Shown here: positions 1 through 8,278 of the stretch, one piece after another
Numbering within the stretch: the first letter of the stretch is position 1
Layout of the letters: each line of letters begins with the position of its first letter
Assembly (NCBI RefSeq): GCF_028462125.1
Contig: NZ_CP115468.1
Location: 2,199,097-2,263,096, forward strand
Origin: Leptospira sp. GIMC2001
Lineage (GTDB): Bacteria > Spirochaetota > Leptospiria > Leptospirales > Leptospiraceae
DNA: 64,000 nucleotides
Direction: 5' to 3'
Position numbers and translations under genes: made by a program
The notes under the pieces: generated by a model
The model's database searches: none
What the model was told of the DNA's origin: nothing
Seen by the model: the letters and a program-made list of their open reading frames with translations, nothing else

Positions 1-411
1 GTCGGAAATATAGCAATCCTTGATCCTTATAGATCAATATTCGAATACACGGAAAAACCATTTATGATTTTTGTTGCCAAAACAAATCCTTGGAAACAGA
101 AATTGGGAGCAGACTACCAGGAAATTTTAAGTTCTATGTTTGCAATTCCCAAAGAAATTTATACTTACTTATATAAAAAAAATCGCGATTCGAAACCAAA
201 TTCAGCTGAAATGCTTGAAAAACTAAGCATTCGCAGCTATATATTAGGTCACCAGTACATATACTCAGCTCTATTTATGTTTTCATCCTATATAGGTTTT
301 CATTTACTGGACAGAAATAATGAAAATTTTGCTAGATTAGCATTTCTCACAGCTGGTCTATTCGCTTCAATTTTGATAGTGTCATTTTTCAAAAATAGAA
401 TTAAGAGGTAA
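1..411 (+). CDS. 3' end of an unidentified gene (5' end outside window)
   Basis: The frame is open from base 1, so the start lies upstream; 136 codons are visible before the TAA at 409-411. The C-terminal half carries two hydrophobic stretches, around [15 protein letters not shown] and [15 protein letters not shown], followed by a basic tail (FKNRIKR), which fits a membrane-anchored C-terminus with the tail in the cytoplasm. The stop lies 4 nt before the TTG start of lspA, so the two genes are almost certainly one transcript. I do not recognise the family. The Met at 64 is probably internal, because the frame upstream of it is equally open and reads as ordinary protein. Confidence 0.7.
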   Translation, partial: VGNIAILDPYRSIFEYTEKPFMIFVAKTNPWKQKLGADYQEILSSMFAIPKEIYTYLYKKNRDSKPNSAEMLEKLSIRSYILGHQYIYSALFMFSSYIGFHLLDRNNENFARLAFLTAGLFASILIVSFFKNRIKR

Positions 412-415
412 TTTT

Positions 416-973
416 TTGACTAAATTTTTCGACAAAGATTTCTTGGATGTTTACAAACCACAATATATAGCAGCAATACTTGCTGGAACGATTGTAGATT
501 TGGTAACAAAATATTGGGTCATCATGGCATATTCTCCCTATGAGTCTCAGGAAGTAATTGGAAGTTTGTTTCGCATGTCACTTACTTTCAATACCGGATT
601 TGTGTTTGGACTTTTCCAAGACAATGCGCTTCCATCACTCTTAGCAACGGGGGTTGCAATTGTTTTTCTGATCGGTTATCGTTGGAAAAATAGTGAACTG
701 GGAAATCCTTGGGGTTGGAACCTAGTCATGGCAGGTGCATTTGGAAATTTTATAGATAAATTCTTCGTAAAGATGCCTCCTGGTGGTGGAATCAAGTTTG
801 GATTCTCACCCGGTCCAGGCGAATTCATAGGAGTCGTTGACTTTCTTGACTTTGATTGGCCCAACTTTTTACTTTTTAGTAGATGGCCCGCCTTCAATGT
901 CGCAGACTCATGCGTGAGCGTAGGTTTGGTGATATTGATTATTACCATGAAAGTTGAAGAAGAAAAAAAATAA
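416..973 (+). CDS. lspA: Lipoprotein signal peptidase (signal peptidase II)
   Basis: This inner-membrane aspartyl protease cleaves signal peptides from diacylglyceryl-modified prolipoproteins. The 185-aa protein has the family landmarks: the N-terminal membrane segment with DLVTKYW (28-34), FNTGFVFGL (58-66), GAFGNFIDK (107-115), and the two catalytic aspartates in VVDFLDF (D142) and FNVADS (D164). It is a little longer than the usual 150-170 aa because of a Gly/Pro-rich insertion at about 118-138. Translation starts at TTG, with AAGAGG 7 nt upstream inside the end of the preceding gene. The many lipoprotein genes in this window are its likely substrates. Confidence 0.95.
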   Translation: MTKFFDKDFLDVYKPQYIAAILAGTIVDLVTKYWVIMAYSPYESQEVIGSLFRMSLTFNTGFVFGLFQDNALPSLLATGVAIVFLIGYRWKNSELGNPWGWNLVMAGAFGNFIDKFFVKMPPGGGIKFGFSPGPGEFIGVVDFLDFDWPNFLLFSRWPAFNVADSCVSVGLVILIITMKVEEEKK

Positions 974-1005
974 AATTTAGAATATCTTATTTATGCTCAA
1001 GCGTT

Positions 1006-1698
1006 TTATAGAAATGGATTCGCTTGAGCAAAATGGATGGTCTTCAAAATGTCGTTAAACTCTTCCATTTTGCCGACTTTCCAATGAATACCAGTTGGAG
1101 TTGCAACTAAGCTTCGTCCCAAAATTTTCCCCATTTGATTGTAGCCACATACTCTAAAAATATTGAAAGAATATTTCTTAGCAATATCTGAGAAATATTC
1201 TAATTCCTCTTCATAAGTTCTATTCGTAATATTACTTTCCAAAACAAAAATTGTCTGAATTCCTTTGGATTTGATATCATTTAAAAATTCAGAATCATCA
1301 ATTTCATTGCCTGTTATGATCGCAAACCGAACGCCTGCCATAATAAATATCGTTTCACTATCTCCAGCCACTGCAGAAGAAATTGACGGTTTGACCAAAT
1401 CATAATGATCGATAAGATTCACACCTTGAACTATAGGAACAGACTCAACTCTTTTGCCACGGCTGTCCTTACGAAGTAGGGTTCCTCCAAGAATCACACC
1501 TTTGTAGGTCTCTGACAATTCCAATATCTGATCTAAATAATTATCATAGTTAGCAAGCCAATTGTCTTCATTTAGTCCTAATGGAAGAATTAGGCGAGGG
1601 GGAAGGATGAGAAAATCTGACTTTTCTTTGGAAATTTTTAATTTTTCCTGAGAAGTAAATTTCTCACCAATTTTCTTTTGGTAAAAACTTATTTTCAT
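1006..1698 (-). CDS. Nitrilase-fold protein lacking catalytic residues
   Basis: This 230-aa protein follows the carbon-nitrogen hydrolase (nitrilase superfamily) layout: an early ILPPRL segment where family members have PE(L/M), a YDLVKPS segment aligned with the catalytic lysine (K103), VRFAIITGNE where members have the nucleophile motif ICYD, and a late GRSLVATPTG segment matching GxSxxxxPxG. By my alignment the glutamate is Arg35 and the nucleophilic cysteine is Gly130, so two of the three catalytic residues are gone. It is probably a pseudoenzyme with a binding or structural role. It begins 2 nt after the stop of the 632-aa gene and is likely co-transcribed with it. Confidence 0.65.
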   Translation of the reverse strand: MKISFYQKKIGEKFTSQEKLKISKEKSDFLILPPRLILPLGLNEDNWLANYDNYLDQILELSETYKGVILGGTLLRKDSRGKRVESVPIVQGVNLIDHYDLVKPSISSAVAGDSETIFIMAGVRFAIITGNEIDDSEFLNDIKSKGIQTIFVLESNITNRTYEEELEYFSDIAKKYSFNIFRVCGYNQMGKILGRSLVATPTGIHWKVGKMEEFNDILKTIHFAQANPFL

Positions 1699-1700
1699 TT

Positions 1701-3599
1701 CTAATAATCAACACTGAATTCATCAGAATCCATTGTCTCTGGTATGCCATCTGGGGATTTCTTATCGGTTTCTTCCGGAGAGGATGGAGGAGGAGCATCT
1801 AATGTCTGCTCAACTGATTGGGCTTTTTCCGAATTAGCATCATTTTCATCCTTAACTTCTACACCAAAAGATTCTTTCATTTCTTCTGGGCTCAGTTCGA
1901 CAACGCCACCGTATAAATCTCCATTTTCTAATCTCTCTGCCAATGCAAGGGTAAAACAGTAAGCTTCCATAATGCATTGTTTAACTGGCTTTTTGTTAAG
2001 ACGTTTCTTTGCTTCCACAGAATCGAAAGTCATGATATCATCCATATTCCCGACAATTTCTCTCTTGGATTTCATATCATTGATCAATACTAAAAGTAAA
2101 TCTCGAGTTTTTTCCATAAATTCTTTGGTAACAACTCGAACATTTCTGGAATGCTGACTTCTCTTAGTCTCGAGTGCTGTCGTCTTTTTTGATGCTTCGA
2201 TATAGTTCGCACCTGGATTGGCTTTATGTGCTGTGAATTCTTTGAATGTTTCTTGATATATTCTAAATTGATCAAGTGTTCCGCGAGCAGTCTCGTATAA
2301 GTCAAGAAGTTTTTGCCTATAGTCAACTCGATTGCCGGCAACATGAACTTGCTTTAAGTCAATCTTCTTAGTTGTCATAACAAATGAATAATTGTCATCA
2401 AATTCTTTAAAATATAAATAAGCTAAGAATGCTTTATCGCTATCAGGAATTGGGGAATTCTCCGACCGAGGATCAAATTTTTTGCGAAGCTGTTCTATCG
2501 TATACATCTTCATTAGGCGAAGACCGTAAGCCATTTCTTTGGGAATTACTACTTCTTCCTTTTCCTTGGCTTCTTTCTCTTCACTCGGTTTATCTTCTGT
2601 AGATTCTGAATCCGATTCTTCTGATTCTGTCGCTGGAATTCCTTCACCAGCATGACGCTGACCTGGCTTATCGTGAGGCGTAATACCAAGCAGATTCTCC
2701 ATATATTTGGATACCATAGGGATATTTTTATTCTCACCTCGAATCACAATAAGATACATCTTTTCGAAAATTGTTCCAAAAAGATTATCTAATTCACTGA
2801 GAATTTTCTTTCTTCGAGAATTGTAAATGAGAGCTGGCTTGCCTTCTAGCTTTTGCAAATGTTCATAAGCAAGGCTTACCCCTTTTCTATAAGATTCTTG
2901 ATAAGGGTAGAGAACATACAATTTCTTGAATATTCTAATGAGTGGATCTTTGATTCGATCGATCGGAACTCCACGATCTGGGCTGAGTTGATACATTTCT
3001 GTAAGCTCATTTACATCAACTGAATTGTACAATTTGTGACCCATTCCCAAAACTTCTACGATAAGTGGATTCACTTTGTCGAGAGCTTGAGTGATCTTGG
3101 GAGAATAACTGCCGTTTCCAAGAAGTTCATTACCCACCATTTGGAATTCCATTAGAGCAGACTTCATGTCTCTTGCAAAAATACCCATGCAAGCTGGAGT
3201 TACTTCCGCAATGCCGAATGGTGTGACTCGAGCAAACCAACATTTCAATTTGATTGCAAAACGAGCTGTGAAGCTAGAAATTTCTTTTTCGTATGCAGCG
3301 GATGCATCTACACTATTTTTAGATGAAGATTGAGAAGATTTAGAATCACCAGAGCTCGAACCTGATCCAGAGCGACCACCGCTGGACTTGCCACCAGATC
3401 TATCGAACTCCGTTCGTGAAACATTCCCTTGTCGAACTTTAGGTTGAGGGCGGTCTTTTTTTTCGGCTTCTAGTTTTGCCTTTTTTTCTTTGACAACTTC
3501 ACCACCTGCAGATTTGAACTTCTCAAACATGTCCTTACGGGATGAATCATCTAGATTTCCTAAGCCAATTGCTTTTTTAGTTTGATCGAATTCACTCAT
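1701..3599 (-). CDS. Conserved hypothetical protein, 632 aa
   Basis: I do not recognise this family. I start it at the ATG at 3599 (MSEFDQTKK), because GAGG lies 9 nt upstream, rather than at an ATG five codons earlier. Residues about 30-100 are charged, then Gly/Ser-rich and low complexity, which suggests a disordered linker. A folded region from about 110 (IKLKCWFARVTPFGIAEV) to 560 is mostly helical in appearance, broken by an acidic Glu/Ser-rich stretch near 320-350. The last 50 residues are again acidic and Pro/Ser-rich. There is no signal peptide or membrane segment, so it is probably cytoplasmic. It is transcribed away from the MoxR/VWA pair, 100 bp distant. Confidence 0.75.
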   Translation of the reverse strand: MSEFDQTKKAIGLGNLDDSSRKDMFEKFKSAGGEVVKEKKAKLEAEKKDRPQPKVRQGNVSRTEFDRSGGKSSGGRSGSGSSSGDSKSSQSSSKNSVDASAAYEKEISSFTARFAIKLKCWFARVTPFGIAEVTPACMGIFARDMKSALMEFQMVGNELLGNGSYSPKITQALDKVNPLIVEVLGMGHKLYNSVDVNELTEMYQLSPDRGVPIDRIKDPLIRIFKKLYVLYPYQESYRKGVSLAYEHLQKLEGKPALIYNSRRKKILSELDNLFGTIFEKMYLIVIRGENKNIPMVSKYMENLLGITPHDKPGQRHAGEGIPATESEESDSESTEDKPSEEKEAKEKEEVVIPKEMAYGLRLMKMYTIEQLRKKFDPRSENSPIPDSDKAFLAYLYFKEFDDNYSFVMTTKKIDLKQVHVAGNRVDYRQKLLDLYETARGTLDQFRIYQETFKEFTAHKANPGANYIEASKKTTALETKRSQHSRNVRVVTKEFMEKTRDLLLVLINDMKSKREIVGNMDDIMTFDSVEAKKRLNKKPVKQCIMEAYCFTLALAERLENGDLYGGVVELSPEEMKESFGVEVKDENDANSEKAQSVEQTLDAPPPSSPEETDKKSPDGIPETMDSDEFSVDY

Positions 3600-3699
3600 G
3601 GGGCATAGCCTCATGTAAAATATTTAAAATTGAAGCTAGAATTAAACCTTTTTTTGTTTCCGTTGTAAAAAATTCCCTGAGTCTGGTAGGCATACTCAA

Positions 3700-4500
3700 A
3701 TGACGACATTTAAAACTGAATCCTATGTCCTTTCACCTGCTCTAGAAGAAGCAGTTCAAGTTGCAGAAATTACAAGCAGACCTCTACTTTTACGTGGAGA
3801 GCCAGGAACTGGCAAGACTTTACTTGCCGAACATATTGCAACAAAGCAATCTCTACCTCTTTTTAGCTGGAATGTCAAATCGATCTCTCAAGCTAAAGAA
3901 GGTCTATATTTCTATGACGCAGTTTCTAGATTAAATGACTCAAGGTTTGCGACCGAAGAAGCTGCCAATCGGGTAAAGGATATAGAAAATTATATTCGAA
4001 TGGGAGCTTTGGGACAAGCCTTCGAATATGGAAAATGTCTAGTCTTAATTGATGAGATTGACAAAGCAGATATTGAGTTTCCGAACGATTTGTTACTTGA
4101 ATTGGATCGAATGCAGTTCGATATCACAGAAACTGGCAAAACAATCAAAGCGAAGATACGCCCACTTACAATTATAACTTCAAATAACGAAAAAGAATTA
4201 CCAGATGCTTTCTTAAGAAGATGTATTTTTCATTATATTGAATTTCCGAGCAAAGAATTTATGTTAACTATTGTTGAATCTCATTTCCCGGACTTGGACA
4301 AAAAGTTCATGTCACGAGCACTAGATTTATTTTATCATATTCGAAGCCGGGATGAACTAAAGAAGAAACCAAGCACAAGTGAATTACTTGACTGGATCAA
4401 AGTACTTTTACATATGGGTGCTAGTTTGGATGAGGGAACCATTCCATATCCTGGGACATTGCTAAAGAACGAAGAGGATTACAGGATTTTTCATTCTTAA
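3700..4500 (+). CDS. MoxR-family AAA+ ATPase
   Basis: The 266-aa protein is a MoxR/CbbQ-type AAA+ ATPase, a chaperone-like motor that usually works with a VWA-domain partner to remodel or activate target complexes. Walker A is GEPGTGKT (33-40), Walker B is LVLIDEID (D118, E119), sensor 1 is in TIITSNNEKELPDAF, followed by LRRC with an arginine-finger candidate. The next gene overlaps its stop codon by 1 nt (TAATG) and encodes the VWA partner, so the two are translationally coupled. The target complex is not evident from the neighbourhood. Confidence 0.9.
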   Translation: MTTFKTESYVLSPALEEAVQVAEITSRPLLLRGEPGTGKTLLAEHIATKQSLPLFSWNVKSISQAKEGLYFYDAVSRLNDSRFATEEAANRVKDIENYIRMGALGQAFEYGKCLVLIDEIDKADIEFPNDLLLELDRMQFDITETGKTIKAKIRPLTIITSNNEKELPDAFLRRCIFHYIEFPSKEFMLTIVESHFPDLDKKFMSRALDLFYHIRSRDELKKKPSTSELLDWIKVLLHMGASLDEGTIPYPGTLLKNEEDYRIFHS

Positions 4501-5702
4501 TGTTTATCAATTTCTTTTATGCATTGAGAAAAAAGGGAATACCGACTGGAACGGGAGAATTCATTGATTTCTTAACACTTCTCAATTTCAAAACAAAGGA
4601 AAATGGGTTCATCGATATTGAAACTTTGTATAGAATAGCAAGACTATGCCTAGTGAAAGATATTAAATATTATGATAGTTATGATATAGTATTTGCTGAA
4701 ACTTTTGGTAATCTAAATTTTGATTCTCAGAACATTTTGAACTCAATTGAAGAATGGTTAAGAAAAGCAAAAGACTTTCAACTCAGTGAAGAACGAAAGA
4801 AAAATGCTCCAAACTACGATGTCGATAGATTACTTGAAGAATTGCACGATAGACTGAGAAGACAGAAGGAACGGCATGATACTGGAGATACTTGGATAGG
4901 AACAAGCGGAACTTCTCCGTTTGGAAATAGTGGGTTCAATGAAAATGGAATTCGTATTGGTGGTGAGTCTGGTAACCGAACTGGAATTGCCGTTTGGGCC
5001 GAAAGAAAATTTAGACCTTATCGAAATGATGAAATACTTGATGTTCGAAAGATTCAATTAGTTCTTAAGTATATGCGAATTCTTAAAAAAGAAGGTAAAT
5101 GGGAACTCAATATACATAAAACAATTCAGAGAACTTCCGACAACGGTGGAGACATAGAGATTATTGAAGAAAAAAGTAGAAAAAATAATCTAAAATTGGT
5201 ACTTATCATGGATATTGGTGGGAGCATGACACCTCACTCTCAGAAAGTCTCTGCTCTATTTTCTGCGGCTCATAAAATTCAACACTTCAAAGAATTTCAT
5301 ACATTCTATTTTCATAATATTTTTAATAAAGAATTATATCAGGATCCTTACCTTAGAAAACCATATTCATTAAAAAGATTCTTCCAAAAATTTCGACCTG
5401 ATACAAGAATTATTTTTGTTGGTGATGCCTGGATGGCTCCTTACGAATTATTTGCTCCAAGCATCAACCCTTATTCGTTCAGACAATATTCAACCAGCGA
5501 TCTAACTTCTGATAACGATAAAACTTTGATTGGAATTGATGCACTGAGCGAAATGAAAAGAAAATATGAAAATGCTGTCTGGCTAAATCCTGAACCAGAA
5601 CGATTGTGGTGGGAGACAACAATTTCTGCCATTGGAGATGTTGTTCCAATGTATTTCATGAGTATAAATGGAATCAAAAAAGCAATCAAATCTTTGATTT
5701 AA
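4500..5702 (+). CDS. VWA-domain protein (CoxE-like), partner of MoxR ATPase
   Basis: This 400-aa protein has an N-terminal helical region (FFYALRKKGIPTGTGEF), a charged linker, and a C-terminal von Willebrand A domain typical of the CoxE/VWA proteins paired with MoxR ATPases. The metal-site motif reads MDIGGSM, so the canonical DxSxS is DxGxS with the first Asp and last Ser kept. VWLNPEPERLWW near the C-terminus also matches the family. No signal peptide is visible, so it probably acts in the cytoplasm. The start overlaps the stop of the ATPase gene by 1 nt. It ends 12 nt before the convergent gene. Confidence 0.85.
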   Translation: MFINFFYALRKKGIPTGTGEFIDFLTLLNFKTKENGFIDIETLYRIARLCLVKDIKYYDSYDIVFAETFGNLNFDSQNILNSIEEWLRKAKDFQLSEERKKNAPNYDVDRLLEELHDRLRRQKERHDTGDTWIGTSGTSPFGNSGFNENGIRIGGESGNRTGIAVWAERKFRPYRNDEILDVRKIQLVLKYMRILKKEGKWELNIHKTIQRTSDNGGDIEIIEEKSRKNNLKLVLIMDIGGSMTPHSQKVSALFSAAHKIQHFKEFHTFYFHNIFNKELYQDPYLRKPYSLKRFFQKFRPDTRIIFVGDAWMAPYELFAPSINPYSFRQYSTSDLTSDNDKTLIGIDALSEMKRKYENAVWLNPEPERLWWETTISAIGDVVPMYFMSINGIKKAIKSLI

Positions 5703-5714
5703 TATTAGTATTTA

Positions 5715-6728
5715 CTAAAAAGAAAAATATAAAGCCCATAAATCGTTCGTTTGACCAACGGCGAATAAATTCTTATCTGGAAATCTTTGTTTCAATTCTG
5801 AGGTAAACTGAATGCTTGAAAGATTTTCTCTGTTTCCGTACGAATCGTTCGAATCATACACGATGTCATAAGTGTTATAAATATAACAGATCAATAAAAC
5901 TCCAGATAGTATATTCATATTTCTAATATGCCCATCAAATTTCGAATTATTAGATAGAGAATTTGTTCCAACCAATTGATTATTGACTGGAATATAAGTA
6001 ATTTCTCTCTTACTTGATTGCATTGCTTGGTTGTATTCGTAACCAATTCCCAACAAGGAAATCGTAGACATGCCCATAAGTAAAGCGCCTTTAGCTTTAG
6101 ATTGTCTTTGCCACTGCGAATAACCGGGTAAAAGATACTTTACATACTGCATATTTTCATCGATATGAAAATCAGATTCATATTCAACTAATTGAATTTG
6201 ATTTTCAGGAATTTTTTTAGTCTCATTTTCCACCTGAAACTGCAAAATCCTATCAGTTGTTTTTAAATATTTACCTATTATAATATCCTTATTTGTAAGA
6301 GAAATCCGAAGGATAATTCCACTTCTTATATATCTTGAGAGTTGATCATTTTTCTTATTAATTTGAATTTGAAAATTATCTATTTCGGATATTGGAATTT
6401 CCAGAGCTTCCATATATCCAGAACCTTGCGCAATTACCATTTTATTTCTTGATAAAAAATGCAAAATTCCATTGCAATTTTTATCGCTATTATTCTTGAG
6501 CTTATAGCAGATGGGAATACCTGAAAAGCCTACATCCATAGATTGAACTTGGTTGGATTGAATTCGAATCAGCTTCTCAAAATTGTCGATGACCAGCCAA
6601 TTGTCATCTGATTCAATATATTTTCCTTCTATGGTTTTCCCATTTTTTAGCAATATAACATCAGACCAAATATTACTTGATAGGATTGGGATAAAGATGA
6701 AGATAAGTCGAAAATGGATCGTTCGCAT
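5715..6728 (-). CDS. Exported protein with repeated Sm-like strand motifs and DUF5683-like C-terminus
   Basis: The 337-aa protein starts with a cleavable-looking signal peptide (FRLIFIFIPILSSNIWSD). It then shows about three copies of a short beta-rich unit, clearest in LLKNGKTIEGKYIESDDN and again in LTNKDIIIGKYLKTTDR. The C-terminal third has LPGYSQWQRQSKAKGALLMG followed by two hydrophobic stretches, a pattern I associate with DUF5683-type membrane proteins. The function is unknown; an envelope location is likely. Its start is only 11 bp from the start of the divergent phosphatase gene, and a related strand unit occurs in the 505-aa gene downstream of that phosphatase. Confidence 0.7.
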   Translation of the reverse strand: MRTIHFRLIFIFIPILSSNIWSDVILLKNGKTIEGKYIESDDNWLVIDNFEKLIRIQSNQVQSMDVGFSGIPICYKLKNNSDKNCNGILHFLSRNKMVIAQGSGYMEALEIPISEIDNFQIQINKKNDQLSRYIRSGIILRISLTNKDIIIGKYLKTTDRILQFQVENETKKIPENQIQLVEYESDFHIDENMQYVKYLLPGYSQWQRQSKAKGALLMGMSTISLLGIGYEYNQAMQSSKREITYIPVNNQLVGTNSLSNNSKFDGHIRNMNILSGVLLICYIYNTYDIVYDSNDSYGNRENLSSIQFTSELKQRFPDKNLFAVGQTNDLWALYFSF

Positions 6729-6739
6729 AGGATAATAAA

Positions 6740-8278
6740 TTGAGCCAAAAAAACAAAAATATTAAAAAAGGTTCATCCCTCAGAATTCAAATAGGTCTAC
6801 TCTATACAATTCTCGCTTTTGTGAATATCGTTTTTTTTTCTGTCATGATATTTGAGAACCAATCAGACCTTTTGGTACGATCATTTAAGTTTCAATCTGA
6901 AAATTTGGCGAATACAGTACAAAATGACCTATCAAATGCACAGATTCGAATTCAAAAAAACACGGAACAGTCTGCTATAATTGATAGATTACGTTTATAT
7001 GAAATCGATAATTTCCGAATCTACGATAAAAAAGGTACTGAAGTGTATCGATATCCAAACGAAATTAATTATATTCAGAAAATTGAACCAAATGAACTTC
7101 AATTAAAAATTCAGTCGGTAGGAATTGGAGATTCAGGATCAATTTTTAAATCGAGATACAATCTAGAACTCAATCAAAATGATTTTTCAGTATCAGCTTT
7201 CATTCCATTTATTGATGCAGATAAATCAGAACTCTATCTGGAAACCGATGTAAAACTCTCAGGAATCCAAGAGCGTCTCAATCAAATCTATGTTTTTATG
7301 GCTCTTGCGACGAGCTGGGGAATTTTATTTCATGTATTATTCGCGATTTTTGTATATAGAGTCATTTTTAAAAGATTAGAAATTCTCAAATCCACATCCG
7401 AGAAAATGGCAGAAGGAGAATTATCATCTAGAGCTGAATGGGAATTCAAAAGATCAGATGAGTTAGATAGCCTCGGACTTTCTTTCAATTCTATGGCAGA
7501 GAAAATTGAAGAAACAGTAAATACAGTTACTCGCCTCAATAAAGAAATCAACTTAGAACTAACAATTGGTAAAGAAGTACAAGAACTATTTCTTCCTAAA
7601 CTCAAAAAATATAAAAAATTTTCTTTAGGATTGCTGTATCGTCCAATGAGAGAAGTAAGTGGCGATATTTACCAATGCTTCCATATAGAAAATAAAGAAC
7701 TTAATAAAGAAGATTATTGCTTTTTTCTTGCAGATGCATCCGGACACGGTATAAGTGCAGCACTTGTTACGGTAGTAATTGCCATGTTTTTAGAAGCTGT
7801 TTTACGAGAAACAAACGACGCTGATAAGACAATCCAAAAATTGAGTGAATTGATGGGATCTCGCCTCCAAGCATCTTTTTTTGCAACAAGTGTATTTCTA
7901 AATATTAACAAAGACAATGTATTAACAATTTGTAATGGAGGACACAACTCACCATATATAATTCGTAAAAAAAATTCTGAATTTATACGAATTGAGAGTT
8001 CTGGTCCACCATTAGGAATGGCTGAAGATCATAATTATAGTCTAGAGACATTCCAATTAGAACCAGGAGATCGAATATTCTTATATACGGATGGATTAGT
8101 TGAGACTCAAGGAAGAGAAGGGAATCAATTTGGCTTGGAAAGAAGTCTAGATTTGATAAGAAAAAACCTTAGCAAATCCAATCAAGAAATAGTCGATATT
8201 CTTAATACAGAATTAAATGATTTCGCTCTAGAATTTAAAGATGATGTATCCGTTCTAATAATTGAGATTCCAGAATAA
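6740..8278 (+). CDS. Membrane HAMP / SpoIIE-type PP2C serine phosphatase (RsbU-like)
   Basis: The 512-aa sensor phosphatase has a TM helix at about 17-38, an extracytoplasmic domain to about 185, a second TM helix (about 186-210), a HAMP domain (about 210-265) and a C-terminal SpoIIE phosphatase. Metal-binding motifs are intact: REVSGDIYQ, ADASGHGISAAL, NGGHNSPY, LYTDGLVE and DDVSVLIIE. Such enzymes dephosphorylate STAS-domain anti-sigma antagonists, and a STAS gene lies 1.5 kb away at 9814-10137. The start is TTG with AGGA 7 nt upstream. The neighbouring 505-aa gene overlaps its stop by 1 nt, so the two probably form one operon. Confidence 0.9.
   Translation: MSQKNKNIKKGSSLRIQIGLLYTILAFVNIVFFSVMIFENQSDLLVRSFKFQSENLANTVQNDLSNAQIRIQKNTEQSAIIDRLRLYEIDNFRIYDKKGTEVYRYPNEINYIQKIEPNELQLKIQSVGIGDSGSIFKSRYNLELNQNDFSVSAFIPFIDADKSELYLETDVKLSGIQERLNQIYVFMALATSWGILFHVLFAIFVYRVIFKRLEILKSTSEKMAEGELSSRAEWEFKRSDELDSLGLSFNSMAEKIEETVNTVTRLNKEINLELTIGKEVQELFLPKLKKYKKFSLGLLYRPMREVSGDIYQCFHIENKELNKEDYCFFLADASGHGISAALVTVVIAMFLEAVLRETNDADKTIQKLSELMGSRLQASFFATSVFLNINKDNVLTICNGGHNSPYIIRKKNSEFIRIESSGPPLGMAEDHNYSLETFQLEPGDRIFLYTDGLVETQGREGNQFGLERSLDLIRKNLSKSNQEIVDILNTELNDFALEFKDDVSVLIIEIPE

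Noticed and set aside
64..411. A separate 115-aa gene starting at 64
   Set aside because: The same frame is open back to base 1 with normal coding content and no ribosome-binding site before 64, so this is the end of a larger gene.
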